From positions 2,852,001 to 2,916,000 of the forward strand of contig NZ_CP009922.3 in the NCBI RefSeq assembly GCF_000993785.3: a stretch of 64,000 nucleotides of DNA. The letters run 5' to 3'. The stretch comes from Streptomyces xiamenensis (GTDB lineage Bacteria; Actinomycetota; Actinomycetes; Streptomycetales; Streptomycetaceae). The notes under the pieces were generated by a model. The model ran no database searches and had not been told where the DNA came from. It saw only the letters and a list, made by a program, of their open reading frames with translations. Positions 44,192 to 53,669 of this stretch are shown piece by piece. Each line of letters opens with the position of its first letter. The first letter of the stretch is position 1. The translations under genes and the position numbers were made by a program.

Positions 44192-46204
44192 ATGCAAGCG
44201 CCGTACGACCGTGAAGACGGCCGGGATCCGGGGGACGGCGACCCGCAAGCCGACCCGTATCCCGCGGGCCCCTACCACCACCAGCAGCACCCCTATCAGC
44301 AGCCGCAGTACCAGCAGCCCTACGCCCCGCGCGACCCACAGGGCTGGTCCGGCACGCCCCAGCAGCCCCAGCAGGATGCCTTCGCGCACCTCTTCCGCGA
44401 CCAGCAGAGCCCGGCCGGGCCCGGCCCCGCCCAGGGCCCCGGCGGCGGTTACCCGGCCCAGCCGGCACCGGGAGCCGGCACGCTGGCTCCCGCGCCCGCC
44501 GCCCAGCAGCCACCGCCGCCCCCGCCCGCCCCCGCTGCGGAGCCGGCACCCGCGCCCAAGCGCGGCGGCAAGGCCGCCGGAATACTGCGCTCCAGCGCCA
44601 TCATGGCCGCCGGCACCCTGGTCTCCCGGCTCACCGGCTTCGTACGCCAGCTGGTCCTGGTGGCCGCACTCGGCGCCGCCGTCCTCGGTGACACCTACAC
44701 CGTGGCCTGGGCCCTGCCCTCGATGATCTACATCCTCACCATCGGCGGCGGCCTCAACTCCGTCTTCGTGCCCCAGCTGGTCCGGGCCATGAAGAACGAC
44801 GACGACGGCGGCGACGCCTACGCCAACCGGCTGCTCACCCTCGTCATGGTCGTCCTGGGCGGCCTGGTCATCGCGGCCGTACTGGCCGCACCACTGCTCG
44901 TCCGCATGATGTCCGCCAAGATCGCGGACGACCCGGCCGCCAACGAGGTGGCCGTCACCTTCGCCCGCTACTTCCTGCCCACGATCTTCTTCATGGGCGT
45001 CCACGTGGTCATGGGCCAGATCCTCAACGCCCGCGGCTCCTTCGGACCGATGATGTGGACCCCGGTCCTCAACAACATCGTGGTGATCTTCACCTTCGGC
45101 ATGTTCCTGTGGGTCTACGGCACCCAGCGCAGCTCCGAGCTCGGCGTCACCACCATCACGCCCGAAGGCGTCCGGCTGCTCGGTATCGGCACCCTGCTCG
45201 GGCTCGTGGTCCAGGCCCTGTCGATGATCCCGTACCTGCGCGCCGCTGGCTTCCGCATGCGGCTCCGCTTCGACTGGCGCGGCCACGGCATGGGGAAGGC
45301 GGCCAAGCTCGCCAAGTGGACCGTGCTGTTCGTCTTCGCCAACCAGGCCGGCCTGGTGGTCATCACCCAGTTCGCCACCTGGGCCGGTGACAACGCCGAA
45401 CGCGCCGGATTCCCCGGTACCGGCTTCATCGCGTACAACAGCGCCCTGCTGATCTGGCAGATGCCGCAGGCCATCATCACGGTCTCGGTCATGGCAGCGC
45501 TGCTCCCCCGCATCTCCCGCTCCGCGGCCGACGGCGACACCGCGGCCGTACGGGACGACCTCTCGCACGGTCTGCGCACCTCGGCGGTGGCGATCGTGCC
45601 GATCGGCTTCGCCTTCGTCGCCCTCGGCATCCCCATGTGCACCCTGCTGTTCGGCTCCGCCGGCGACGAGGGAGCCCGGTCCTTCGGCTACATCCTGATG
45701 GCCTTCGGCCTGGGCCTGATCCCCTTCTCCGCCCAGTACGTGGTGCTGCGCGCCTTTTACGCCTACGAGGACACCCGCACCCCCTTCTACAACACGGTGA
45801 TCGTCTCGGCCGCCTGGATCGTGCTGTCCGCCGTGTCCTTCGTCACTCTTCCCGACCGCTGGGTCGTGGCGGGCATCGCGTTCAGTTACGGAATCGCCTA
45901 CGGTCTGGGCGTCTCCGTCGCCTGGCGCCGACTGCGTGCCCGGATGGGCACCGACCTGGACGGCGCCCGCGTGGTCCGCACCTACATCAGGCTCGCCGGG
46001 GCCAGCATCCCCGCCGCGCTGCTCGGCGGCGGCGCCGGCTACGCCATCACCGGCGCCCTCGGCCACGGCACCATCGGCTCCCTCGCCGCCCTGGCCGGCG
46101 GCGGAGCGGTGCTGCTGGCGGTCTTCTACCTCACCGCGCGCCGGATGCGGGTCGAGGAACTGACCGCCATGGTCGGCATGGTCCGCTCCCGACTCGGCCG
46201 CTGA
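44192..46204 (+). CDS. murJ: lipid II flippase MurJ with long N-terminal extension
   Basis: Membrane protein of 670 residues. A Pro/Gln-rich cytosolic extension of about 130 residues (QQHPYQQPQYQQPYAPRD) is followed by about 14 helices that match MurJ/MviN (SSAIMAAGTLVSRLTGFVRQ, LNSVFVPQLVRAM, YFLPTIFFMGVHVVMGQIL). MurJ moves lipid II to the outside of the membrane. The starts of DUF6049-like and murJ are 36 nt apart, so they form an operon. A strong terminator follows. Confidence 0.93.
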   Translation: MQAPYDREDGRDPGDGDPQADPYPAGPYHHQQHPYQQPQYQQPYAPRDPQGWSGTPQQPQQDAFAHLFRDQQSPAGPGPAQGPGGGYPAQPAPGAGTLAPAPAAQQPPPPPPAPAAEPAPAPKRGGKAAGILRSSAIMAAGTLVSRLTGFVRQLVLVAALGAAVLGDTYTVAWALPSMIYILTIGGGLNSVFVPQLVRAMKNDDDGGDAYANRLLTLVMVVLGGLVIAAVLAAPLLVRMMSAKIADDPAANEVAVTFARYFLPTIFFMGVHVVMGQILNARGSFGPMMWTPVLNNIVVIFTFGMFLWVYGTQRSSELGVTTITPEGVRLLGIGTLLGLVVQALSMIPYLRAAGFRMRLRFDWRGHGMGKAAKLAKWTVLFVFANQAGLVVITQFATWAGDNAERAGFPGTGFIAYNSALLIWQMPQAIITVSVMAALLPRISRSAADGDTAAVRDDLSHGLRTSAVAIVPIGFAFVALGIPMCTLLFGSAGDEGARSFGYILMAFGLGLIPFSAQYVVLRAFYAYEDTRTPFYNTVIVSAAWIVLSAVSFVTLPDRWVVAGIAFSYGIAYGLGVSVAWRRLRARMGTDLDGARVVRTYIRLAGASIPAALLGGGAGYAITGALGHGTIGSLAALAGGGAVLLAVFYLTARRMRVEELTAMVGMVRSRLGR

Positions 46205-46210
46205 CCAATC

Positions 46211-46243
46211 GCGCTCCCACCGGCCGAAAACCGGTGGGAGCGC
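46211..46243 (+). terminator. terminator after murJ
   Basis: Perfect 13-bp stem GCGCTCCCACCGG/CCGGTGGGAGCGC with a 7-nt loop, 6 nt after the murJ stop codon. It separates murJ from the pseudokinase gene, which then needs its own promoter. Confidence 0.88.
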
Positions 46244-46380
46244 CCCTCGTCGGGAACGAGCCGGCCACGCGCTGTACAACCCCTGGCCGCACTCACATGT
46301 CGTGCAGGGTGACGGACTACCGGCACAATGAATCTGGCAGTGTCACCAGCGGCAGCCAACACGGGGAGGCGGATTCAACG

Positions 46381-48030
46381 GTGGCGGAACGGAGCACGGC
46401 GACCAGCCCTCCGCAGCGTTCGCAGCGGGACGCGGAGCAGGCGGAGAGCGCCGGAACAGCGACGCCCAGCACACCCCCGGCGCCCTCCCGCGCCGCCGAT
46501 CCGCACAGCGGCCACAGACTCGCCAAGCGGTACCGGCTGGAGGAGTGCATCACCCGGCTGGACGGCTTCAGCAGCTGGCGGGCCGTCGACGAGAAGCTGC
46601 GCCGGGCGGTGGGTGTGCATGTCCTGCCCGCCGACCACGACCGCGCCGCCTCCGTGATCTCCGCCGCCCGTTCCTCCGCGCTGCTGGGCGACCCCCGTTT
46701 CGTCCAGGTCCTGGACGCCGTCGAGGAGAACGATGTCGTCCACGTGATCCACGAGTGGCTTCCCGACGCCACCCCGCTGAGTACCGTGCTGCAGAGCGGC
46801 CCGCTGGACGCCCACGAGGCGTACGCGCTCGTCAGCCAGATCTCCCAGGCCATGGCCGCGGCCCACCGCGAGGGACTGCCTCATCTGCGGCTCACCCCCG
46901 CCACGGTCCTGCGGACCGGCCCCGGCCAGTTCAGGATCCGCGGCCTGGCCGTGGACGCCGCCCTGCGCGGCATCACCTCCGAGCACCCCCAGCGCACCGA
47001 CACCGAGGCCATCGGTGCGCTGCTGTACGCCGCCCTGACCCAGCGCTGGCCGTACGGCGACGGCGGCTATGGCCTGAATGGCGTAGCGGGCCTGAGCAAA
47101 AGCTCGCGGGAGTCCCTGGCCACACCCGAGCAGGTACGGGCGGGGGTGCACCGCGGCCTGTCCGAGCTCGCCATGCGCGCCATGGTCAACAACGGGGCCA
47201 CCGCCACCAGCCAGCTGCAGCCCTGCACCACCCCGGAGGAGCTCTCCCGGGCGATCGCGGCCCTGCCGCGCATCCCCGCTCCCGAGCCGCCGCCGGTCGA
47301 TCTCGCGGGATACCAGCGCACCACGTACCAGCGCGGCCCGCTGGGGGCCGGCAGCCCTCAGGGCGCGCCGCTGCCGCACACCGCCCCGGCGCCGCCCGTG
47401 CCGCCCACCCTGCCCGGCCGTACCGGGGCCGCCCTCAAGTGGGGTGTCTCCGCGCTGCTGATCGCCGCGCTCGCCCTGGGCAGCTGGCAGCTGGCCGACG
47501 CGCTGATCAAGGGCGACACCCCGGCCGACCCGCCCGCCAAGAGCGATCCGCCCGTCGCGGAGGAGGAAGTCTCCGACCCGCAGGTGCACGCGATCCAGGA
47601 AGCCGTCGAGTTCGACCCGGCCAAGCCGGGCGGTTCACAGAACCCCGAGGCGGTGCCCAACGCCTTCGACGGAGACCCCGAGACGTTCTGGCACACCAGC
47701 AACTTCTACGGGTACTCGAAGTTCGGCAATCTCAAGGAAGGGCTCGGCCTCATCCTCGATCTGGGGGAGCCGAAGACGGTGGACACCCTCACGGTGAGCA
47801 CCATCGGTGCCACCCAGCTGGAGTTCCGGGTGGCGGGGCCCGATGTCACCACCCGGCCCACGAGCCTGGCAGACTTCCAACTGCTGGCCCAGGGGGGCGG
47901 CGAGTCACACACCCTCACCGCCGAGGAGCCCGTCACCACCCGGTTCGTTCTGGTCTGGCTGACGGACCTGCCGCAGGGAAGCGACGGCAACTACCGCGGC
48001 CGGGTCAGCGAGATCACCGTCTCCGGCTGA
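46381..48030 (+). CDS. pseudokinase with membrane helix and discoidin-like extracellular domain
   Basis: Protein of 549 residues. Residues 46-315 resemble a Ser/Thr protein kinase domain, but the HRD catalytic loop is replaced (LPHLRLTPATVL), the glycine-rich loop is missing and the DFG Asp is absent. One helix follows (WGVSALLIAALALGSWQLA, about 363-381). The last 150 residues (AVPNAFDGDPETFWHTSNFY, LGLILDLGEPKTVDTLTV) look like a galactose-binding/discoidin-type beta-sandwich outside the cell. In mycobacteria the MurJ homologue is itself fused to such a pseudokinase, so this free copy next to murJ probably regulates lipid II export. Confidence 0.85.
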   Translation: MAERSTATSPPQRSQRDAEQAESAGTATPSTPPAPSRAADPHSGHRLAKRYRLEECITRLDGFSSWRAVDEKLRRAVGVHVLPADHDRAASVISAARSSALLGDPRFVQVLDAVEENDVVHVIHEWLPDATPLSTVLQSGPLDAHEAYALVSQISQAMAAAHREGLPHLRLTPATVLRTGPGQFRIRGLAVDAALRGITSEHPQRTDTEAIGALLYAALTQRWPYGDGGYGLNGVAGLSKSSRESLATPEQVRAGVHRGLSELAMRAMVNNGATATSQLQPCTTPEELSRAIAALPRIPAPEPPPVDLAGYQRTTYQRGPLGAGSPQGAPLPHTAPAPPVPPTLPGRTGAALKWGVSALLIAALALGSWQLADALIKGDTPADPPAKSDPPVAEEEVSDPQVHAIQEAVEFDPAKPGGSQNPEAVPNAFDGDPETFWHTSNFYGYSKFGNLKEGLGLILDLGEPKTVDTLTVSTIGATQLEFRVAGPDVTTRPTSLADFQLLAQGGGESHTLTAEEPVTTRFVLVWLTDLPQGSDGNYRGRVSEITVSG

Positions 48031-48093
48031 TCAGCGGGCCGGCCCGCACCCGTCAGACCAGCGCACCAGCACAACAGAAGGGGAGGATCCGCC

Positions 48094-48816
48094 GTGAGCA
48101 GGCGCACGCGACGCGTTCCCTCCACCTCCGCACCGCCGGACGGCCCCACCGACAAGGAGCTCCTGGCCCAGCACGCCGCTGGTGACCCGGACGCCTTCAC
48201 CGAGTTGGTCCGCCGTCACCGCGACCGCCTGTGGGCCGTCGCCATCCGCACCCTCGGCGACCGCGAGGAGGCCGCTGACGCCGTCCAGGACGCGCTGGTC
48301 TCCGCCTACCGGGCCGCCCACACCTTCCGCGGCCAGTCCGCCGTCACCACCTGGCTGCACCGGATCACCGTCAACGCCTGTCTCGACCGGCTCCGCAAGG
48401 CCAAGACCCGCCGCGCCACGCCCGTGCCGGAGCCACAGCGGCTGGAGACCCTGCTCGAACCCCACGAGTCCGCCGCCGCGCCCGCCGAGCGCCAGGACCT
48501 GCGCCGTCAGCTGCGCACGGCACTGGAGGTCCTGCCCCCGGAACAGCGCGCCGCCCTGGTCCTGGTCGACATGCAGGGCTATCCGGTGGCCGAAGCCGCA
48601 GCCATCCTCAACATCCCGGTCGGCACCATCAAGAGCCGCTGCGCCCGGGCCCGCGCCCGGTTGCTGCCGCTCGTCAGTCATCTCCATCCCCGCGAATCCG
48701 AGGACGACTCCTCACCGGGCCGAGCGGGCAGGAACCGGACACCAGGTACATCCGTCCCACCTCCGAGAGATACCGGAGAGAATGGGGCCGTGCGGGGTGG
48801 AGGCGGACGCACATGA
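48094..48816 (+). CDS. sigM: ECF sigma factor SigM
   Basis: Extracytoplasmic-function sigma factor of 240 residues. Region 2 is at about residues 25-95 (DPDAFTELVRRHRDRLWAVA, FRGQSAVTTWLHRITVNACL) and region 4 at about 145-192 (LPPEQRAALVLVDMQGYPVA, VGTIKSRCARARARL). A Ser/Arg/Gly-rich tail follows. It is translationally coupled to the anti-sigma gene (ATGA overlap). The context near trxB matches SigM of actinomycetes, which responds to oxidative or cell-wall stress. The AAGGGGAGGATCC-like sequence before the GTG gives a good ribosome binding site. Confidence 0.9.
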   Translation: MSRRTRRVPSTSAPPDGPTDKELLAQHAAGDPDAFTELVRRHRDRLWAVAIRTLGDREEAADAVQDALVSAYRAAHTFRGQSAVTTWLHRITVNACLDRLRKAKTRRATPVPEPQRLETLLEPHESAAAPAERQDLRRQLRTALEVLPPEQRAALVLVDMQGYPVAEAAAILNIPVGTIKSRCARARARLLPLVSHLHPRESEDDSSPGRAGRNRTPGTSVPPPRDTGENGAVRGGGGRT

Positions 48817-49646
48817 CTGATATGCATCCCGAGCCCGCTGATATCGCGGCTCTTGACGACGATCTGCACCCGGCCGCAGAGGCACGCCGGCTGCGGGCGC
48901 ATCTGGCCGACTGCCAGGAGTGCCGACAGGTTCAGCAGGAACTCCAGCTACTGCGCCAGGAACTGGCCCAGATGGCAGCTCCGGAGATGCCGCCCGATGT
49001 CGCGGCCCGGATCGACGCCGCGCTGGCGGCCGAGGCTGCCACGACGCCCGTCGGCGGCCGCCGGTTCCGCGCCCTCGTTTCACGTGAAACAGGACGCTGG
49101 CCCCGGCTGGCGCTGGCTGCCGTCGGCACGGTGGTGGCCCTCGGCCTGGGCACCATCGTGGTGCAAGGACTCAACCTCGGCGGTACCGGTGCCACGGACG
49201 AGTCGGCCACGGAGGCAGCCGCCGACGGCGCCGAGGATCCGCTGGAGCATCAGGTGCGTGAACTGCTGGCAGAGGCGGATGTACCGCAGTACGCCGACAT
49301 TCTTGAGTCCGGCGAAGCCGGCGCGCTCGCCGAGGAGTCCGATCGGGAGTCCGGCGTGCCCGTCCCGGAGACCACCGAGGCGGCGGAGCCCGGCGGCAAC
49401 GACAGCTTCGGAGCGGCCTCTGCCCCCATCCCCTCCTGTGTCGAGTCGGCGATCGGCCGCACCGAGGACCCGCTGGCGGTGGAGCCGGACCGCTACGAGG
49501 GCAACGACGCCTATCTCGTCCTGCTGCCGCACTCCGTGGACCCGCTCCGGGTGGACGCCTACGTGGTGGACGCCGACTGTGTGAGCGCCTCCCCGCCGGT
49601 CGAGGGCGAAGTCCTGGCCAAGGAGAGCTACCCGCTCGACCGGTAA
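48813..49646 (+). CDS. anti-sigma factor, zinc-finger (RsmA-like)
   Basis: Protein of 277 residues. A ZAS-type motif is near the N-terminus (LRAHLADCQECRQVQ, i.e. HxxxCxxC). One membrane helix follows (LALAAVGTVVALGLGTIVV, about 94-115), and the extracytoplasmic part of 150 residues is acidic. It should bind SigM in the cytosol and release it on an envelope signal. A parS site within the gene encodes VSRET just before the helix. Confidence 0.88.
   Translation: MTDMHPEPADIAALDDDLHPAAEARRLRAHLADCQECRQVQQELQLLRQELAQMAAPEMPPDVAARIDAALAAEAATTPVGGRRFRALVSRETGRWPRLALAAVGTVVALGLGTIVVQGLNLGGTGATDESATEAAADGAEDPLEHQVRELLAEADVPQYADILESGEAGALAEESDRESGVPVPETTEAAEPGGNDSFGAASAPIPSCVESAIGRTEDPLAVEPDRYEGNDAYLVLLPHSVDPLRVDAYVVDADCVSASPPVEGEVLAKESYPLDR
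49077..49090. promoter_or_regulatory. parS site
   Basis: Exact GTTTCACGTGAAAC inside the anti-sigma gene, in the reading frame that gives VSRET. Confidence 0.97.
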
Positions 49647-49682
49647 CCCCTCGCACCACCCCTTCGGGGGCGGCTGACCGCC

Positions 49683-49710
49683 GGGAATGTCTGGGACCCT
49701 AGGATCTGTT
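49683..49710 (+). promoter_or_regulatory. sigma-R-type promoter of trxB
   Basis: GGGAAT at 49683-49688 and GTT at 49708-49710 with 19 nt between. This matches the GGAAT-N18/19-GTT consensus of the disulfide-stress sigma factor SigR of Streptomyces, whose classical target is trxBA. It lies 61 nt before the trxB GTG. Confidence 0.78.
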
Positions 49711-49770
49711 ACTGGACTGTGGACCCCATCCGGGGCCCTGGGTGAGTGCCCCGAGACAAGGAAGAATTCC

Positions 49771-50733
49771 GTGAGCGACGTCCGAAACGTGATCATCATC
49801 GGCTCCGGACCCGCGGGCTACACCGCCGCGCTCTATACCGCCCGTGCCTCCCTCAAGCCGCTGGTCTTCGAAGGCGCGGTGACCGCGGGCGGCGCACTGA
49901 TGAACACCACCGAGGTGGAGAACTTTCCCGGCTTCCAGGACGGGATCATGGGCCCGGACCTGATGGACGGCATGCGAGCCCAGGCCGAGCGGTTCGGCGC
50001 GGAACTGATCCCGGACGACATCGTCGCCGTGGACCTCTCCGGGGACATCAAGACGGTCACCGACACCGCCGGCACCGTCCACCAGGCCAAGGCGGTCATC
50101 GTCGCCACCGGCTCCCAGCACCGCAAGCTCGGCCTGCCGAACGAGGACGAGCTGTCCGGTCGCGGTGTCTCCTACTGCGCCACCTGTGACGGCTTCTTCT
50201 TCCGCGACCAGCACATCGCCGTGATCGGCGGCGGTGACACCGCGCTGGAGGAGGCCACCTTCCTGTCCCGGTTCGCCAGCACCGTCACCGTCGTGCACCG
50301 GCGGGACACCCTGCGCGCCTCCAAGGCCATGCAGGAGCGTGCCTTCGCCGACCCCAAGATCACCTTCCTGTGGGACAGCGAGGTCGCCGAGATCCAGGGC
50401 GACGGCAAGCTCTCCGGCCTGAAGATCCGCTCCACCACCACGGGTGAGCTCTCGGACCTCCCGGCCACCGGCCTGTTCGTGGCCATCGGTCACGACCCCC
50501 GGGTGGAACTGTTCAAGGGTGTCCTCGACCTGGACCAGGAGGGCTACCTCAAGGTCGACGCCCCCTCGACCCGTACCAACATCCCCGGTGTCTTCGCCGC
50601 CGGCGACGTGGTCGACCACACCTACCGCCAGGCCATCACCGCCGCCGGTACCGGCTGCTCCGCAGCCCTGGACGCCGAACGCTACCTGGCGGCCCTCAGC
50701 CACTCCGAGGCTGCCGAAGCCCTTCAGGCCTGA
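49771..50733 (+). CDS. trxB: thioredoxin reductase
   Basis: NADPH-dependent flavoenzyme of 320 residues that reduces thioredoxin. The FAD motif [14 protein letters not shown] is at the N-terminus, the redox CATC motif is in [12 protein letters not shown], the NADPH motif is [12 protein letters not shown] and the second FAD motif is [14 protein letters not shown] 49771 has GGAAG upstream and fits the family; an ATG at 49687 lies within the promoter. trxA follows 67 nt downstream. Confidence 0.97.
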   Translation: MSDVRNVIIIGSGPAGYTAALYTARASLKPLVFEGAVTAGGALMNTTEVENFPGFQDGIMGPDLMDGMRAQAERFGAELIPDDIVAVDLSGDIKTVTDTAGTVHQAKAVIVATGSQHRKLGLPNEDELSGRGVSYCATCDGFFFRDQHIAVIGGGDTALEEATFLSRFASTVTVVHRRDTLRASKAMQERAFADPKITFLWDSEVAEIQGDGKLSGLKIRSTTTGELSDLPATGLFVAIGHDPRVELFKGVLDLDQEGYLKVDAPSTRTNIPGVFAAGDVVDHTYRQAITAAGTGCSAALDAERYLAALSHSEAAEALQA

Positions 50734-50800
50734 CCTCACCCGCCTCCCGCCCGGAGGCGCCCTCCCACCCCACACCCTCGCAATCCGAAGGAGAACCACC

Positions 50801-51148
50801 ATGGCGGATGCCAAGTCCGGCGCAAAGGCCACCATCACCGTGACCGAGGCCGACTTCGACGAGAAGGTCCTGCAGAGCGACAAGCCGGTTCTGGTCGACT
50901 TCTGGGCCGAGTGGTGCGGCCCCTGCCGCCAGGTGGCGCCCGCCCTGGAGGCCATCGCCGCCGAGAACGCGGAGAAGCTCACCATCGCCAAGGTCAACAT
51001 CGACGAGAACCCCGCCATCGCCGCCCGGTACGGGATTCTCTCCATCCCCACCATGAACGTCTACCAGGGCGGCGAGGTCGCCAAGACCATCGTGGGCGCC
51101 AAGCCCAAGGCCGCGCTGGAGCGTGACCTGGTCGACTACATCGGCTGA
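50801..51148 (+). CDS. trxA: thioredoxin
   Basis: Protein of 115 residues with the canonical active site WCGPC (WAEWCGPCRQV), cis-Pro motif SIPTMNVY and an N-terminal extension MADAKSGAKATI. It reduces disulfides in the cytosol with TrxB. The ATG follows GAAGGAGAA. It ends about 30 nt before a large palindrome that contains parS. Confidence 0.97.
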   Translation: MADAKSGAKATITVTEADFDEKVLQSDKPVLVDFWAEWCGPCRQVAPALEAIAAENAEKLTIAKVNIDENPAIAARYGILSIPTMNVYQGGEVAKTIVGAKPKAALERDLVDYIG

Positions 51149-51180
51149 CATCACCCCGCCGAACCGGGCGCCACGCGCTC

Positions 51181-51226
51181 ATGCGGAAGGCCCGCTGTTT
51201 CACGTGAAACAGCGGGCCTTCCGCAT
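51181..51226. repeat. perfect 46-bp palindrome containing parS, likely bidirectional terminator
   Basis: The 23-nt half-site running from 51181 (ATGCGGAAGGCCCGCTG...) is the exact reverse complement of 51204-51226, without any mismatch or spacer. The centre (51197-51210) is the parS GTTTCACGTGAAAC. It lies between the convergent trxA and parB genes, so it can act both as hairpin terminator and as ParB-binding site. Confidence 0.93.
51197..51210. promoter_or_regulatory. parS site
   Basis: Exact GTTTCACGTGAAAC at the centre of the 46-bp palindrome, 33 nt from the end of parB. It is one of two non-coding parS copies found here. Confidence 0.97.
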
Positions 51227-51242
51227 GGAACGAGCCGTGTGC

Positions 51243-52352
51243 TTACTCGTCCTCGGAGTCCTCGCCCTGCAACTGCTGCTCCAGGACCCGGCCCTCGCCC
51301 GGGGCCAGCTGACCGAGGATGCGTTCCAGATCGTCCATGGAGGCGAACTCCACCACGATCTTGCCCTTCTTCTGCCCCAGGTCCACCTTCACCCGGGTCT
51401 CGAAGCGGTCCGACAGCCGGCCGGCCAGGCCGTCCAGCGCCGGCGAGATCAGCTTGCCCGCCCGGGGCTTACGGTGCCGGCCACCGCTCTTGGCCGCTGC
51501 CGCCTGCACACTGACGATCTCCTCGACCGCACGCACCGACAGACCCTCGGCAACGATGCGCCGCGCCAGCTTGTCCTGCTCCTCGGAGTCGTCCACCGAC
51601 AGCAGCGCCCGCGCGTGACCGGCCGACAGCACGCCCGCCGCCACCCGCCGCTGCACCCGCGGCGAAAGCCGCAGCAGTCGCAGCGTGTTGGACACCTGCG
51701 GGCGCGACCGCCCGATCCGGTCCGCCAACTCGTCGTGGGTGCACTTGAAGTCCCGCAGCAACTGGTCGTACGCCGCCGCCTCCTCCAGCGGGTTCAGCTG
51801 CGCCCGGTGCAGGTTCTCCAGGAGGGCGTCCAGCAGCAGCTTGTCGTCCTCGGTCGCCCGGACGATCGCGGGGATCGCCTCCAGGCCCGCGTCCCGGCAC
51901 GCCCGCCACCGGCGCTCGCCCATGATCAGCTCATAGCGCTCCGCGCCGAGCTGCCGGACCACCACCGGCTGAAGCAGACCCACCTCCTTGATGGAGGTGA
52001 CCAGTTCCGCGAGGGCGTCCTCGTCGAAGACCTCACGCGGCTGCCGGGGGTTGGGAGTGATGGCGTCCAGGGGCAGCTCCGCGAAGTGCGCGCCCGCCAC
52101 CGTACCGGCCTCCTGAACACGCGGCAGGTCCGGCTCCGGAGCGGGCCCGGGAACCTCGCCGTACACCTCCGGCTCCGGCGGCGAGACCACCTTGGCCGCG
52201 GCGGTCCCCCGCTCGGGGGTCAGCACCGGCACCGCGCTGGGCGAGGTGGTGCCACCCTGCTCCACCGTCGGCGTGGTGGTCTCCGGGCCGCTCGGCGCCG
52301 CCGGAATCAGCGCACCCAGCCCGCGCCCCAGACCCCTGCGTCGTTCGCTCAC
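51243..52352 (-). CDS. parB: chromosome partitioning protein ParB
   Basis: Protein of 369 residues. The CTPase/ParB-N domain has [20 protein letters not shown] and GERRWRA (near residues 150-165), the central HTH is in [19 protein letters not shown] and the C-terminal dimerisation domain is lysine-rich ([20 protein letters not shown]). It binds the parS sites near oriC and organises the origin region. The GTG start overlaps the parA stop (GTGA), so the two genes are coupled. Confidence 0.97.
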   Translation of the reverse strand: MSERRRGLGRGLGALIPAAPSGPETTTPTVEQGGTTSPSAVPVLTPERGTAAAKVVSPPEPEVYGEVPGPAPEPDLPRVQEAGTVAGAHFAELPLDAITPNPRQPREVFDEDALAELVTSIKEVGLLQPVVVRQLGAERYELIMGERRWRACRDAGLEAIPAIVRATEDDKLLLDALLENLHRAQLNPLEEAAAYDQLLRDFKCTHDELADRIGRSRPQVSNTLRLLRLSPRVQRRVAAGVLSAGHARALLSVDDSEEQDKLARRIVAEGLSVRAVEEIVSVQAAAAKSGGRHRKPRAGKLISPALDGLAGRLSDRFETRVKVDLGQKKGKIVVEFASMDDLERILGQLAPGEGRVLEQQLQGEDSEDE

Positions 52353-53395
52353 TGATGATTCCCCTCATGCTGCCGTGGAATGGGGCCCCGCAGGGCAATC
52401 TCCCGGGCCGCCTCCAGATAGGACAGCGAGCCACTGGAACCCGGGTCGTACGTGAGGACCGTCTGCCCATAGCTGGGCGCCTCCGAGATCCGCACCGACC
52501 GCGGGATGTTGGTGCGCAGCACCTCCTTGCCGAAGTGGCCGCGCACCTCCTCCGCCACCTGTGACGCCAGCCGGGTCCGGCCGTCGTACATCGTCAACAG
52601 GATGGTCGAGACATGGAGATCGGGGTTGAGGTGGCCGCGCACCAGCTCCACGTTGCGCAGCAACTGGCCCAGGCCCTCCAGCGCGTAGTACTCGCACTGG
52701 ATCGGGATGACCACCTCGGCGCCGGCCACCATCGCGTTGACCGTCAGCAGCCCCAGTGAGGGCGGGCAGTCCACGAAGATGTAGTCCAGCGGCTGTTCAT
52801 AGGCGCTGATGGCGCGCTGGAGGCGGCTCTCACGGGCCACCACGGACACCAGCTCGATCTCGGCACCGGCCAGGTCGATGGTGGCAGGAGCACAGAACAG
52901 TCCCTCGATGTCCCGGACGGGCTGCACCACTTCGGACAGCGGGCGGCTGTCGATCAGCACGTCATAGATGGAGGGGACCTCGGCGTGGTGGTCGATGCCC
53001 AGCGCCGTACTGGCGTTGCCCTGGGGGTCGAGGTCGATGACCAGCACCCGGGCCCCGTGCAGTGCCAGGGAGGCCGCCAGGTTCACCGTGGTGGTGGTCT
53101 TGCCGACGCCGCCCTTCTGATTGGCGACGATCATGATGCGGGTACGGTCCGGACGGGGAAGGCCGCCGCCTGCCCGGTACATGGCCGCGACCGTCTGCTG
53201 CGCCGCCCGCCCCACCGGGGCATCGGCCGCCGCGGGCGCGCTGTGGGCGATGTCAACGGCACCGCCCGGCGCATCCACCGGCTCGGACCGGGGTCCGGGG
53301 ACGGGATCGGCCGTCTGCCCAGCGATATTGGCGTCGGACCGCAATGGTTCACTCTCCTCGACATGCGAAGGCTCCGTGGAGTCAAAGCCTGCCAT
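52349..53395 (-). CDS. parA: chromosome partitioning ATPase ParA
   Basis: Protein of about 348 residues. The deviant Walker A motif [20 protein letters not shown] is near residue 96, with the Walker A' region [12 protein letters not shown] and the Walker B strand [12 protein letters not shown] hydrophilic N-terminal region of about 80 residues precedes the ATPase. It forms ATP-dependent filaments or gradients that move ParB-bound origins during sporulation septation in Streptomyces. ATG 53395 ([15 protein letters not shown]) is chosen; the frame stays open to 53605 but contains a parS site there and no family similarity. Confidence 0.94.
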   Translation of the reverse strand: MAGFDSTEPSHVEESEPLRSDANIAGQTADPVPGPRSEPVDAPGGAVDIAHSAPAAADAPVGRAAQQTVAAMYRAGGGLPRPDRTRIMIVANQKGGVGKTTTTVNLAASLALHGARVLVIDLDPQGNASTALGIDHHAEVPSIYDVLIDSRPLSEVVQPVRDIEGLFCAPATIDLAGAEIELVSVVARESRLQRAISAYEQPLDYIFVDCPPSLGLLTVNAMVAGAEVVIPIQCEYYALEGLGQLLRNVELVRGHLNPDLHVSTILLTMYDGRTRLASQVAEEVRGHFGKEVLRTNIPRSVRISEAPSYGQTVLTYDPGSSGSLSYLEAAREIALRGPIPRQHEGNHQ

Positions 53396-53553
53396 GTCTC
53401 GGGGGTTGTGAACCAGCGAGGCCCGGTTACGTGTGGACAACTCGGGGGGTGTGGATACGTCGGTCACCCTTTTGGAGGCCGACGACGACTTACGGTCGCG
53501 TGGCCCGGCGGCCGCGCGACCACGGCTGAGGATTCCGTTCAGCAGTGAGCGGC

Positions 53554-53567
53554 GTTTCACGTGAAAC
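53554..53567. promoter_or_regulatory. parS site
   Basis: Exact GTTTCACGTGAAAC about 160 nt upstream of the parA start, between parA and rsmG. It could let ParB influence parAB transcription as well as mark the origin. Confidence 0.95.
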
Positions 53568-53669
53568 ACGATGCCCACGCCACGCCGCTCACGGCCGGGC
53601 GACACTCCGCGCCCGGGATATATTCAGCTCTTTTGCCTGGTTCGGTGGTGCCGCACCGGGAAATCCGGC

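Noticed and set aside
41780..46279. Very long open frame on the minus strand, antisense to the DUF6049-like gene and murJ
   Set aside because: It is antisense to two convincing genes and its translation is low-complexity Gly/Ala/Arg; open antisense frames of this size are a normal effect of high-GC third codon positions.
53396..53605. N-terminal extension of ParA to 53605
   Set aside because: The extra residues have no ParA similarity and the stretch contains a parS site upstream of the gene; the ATG at 53395 gives a normal protein.
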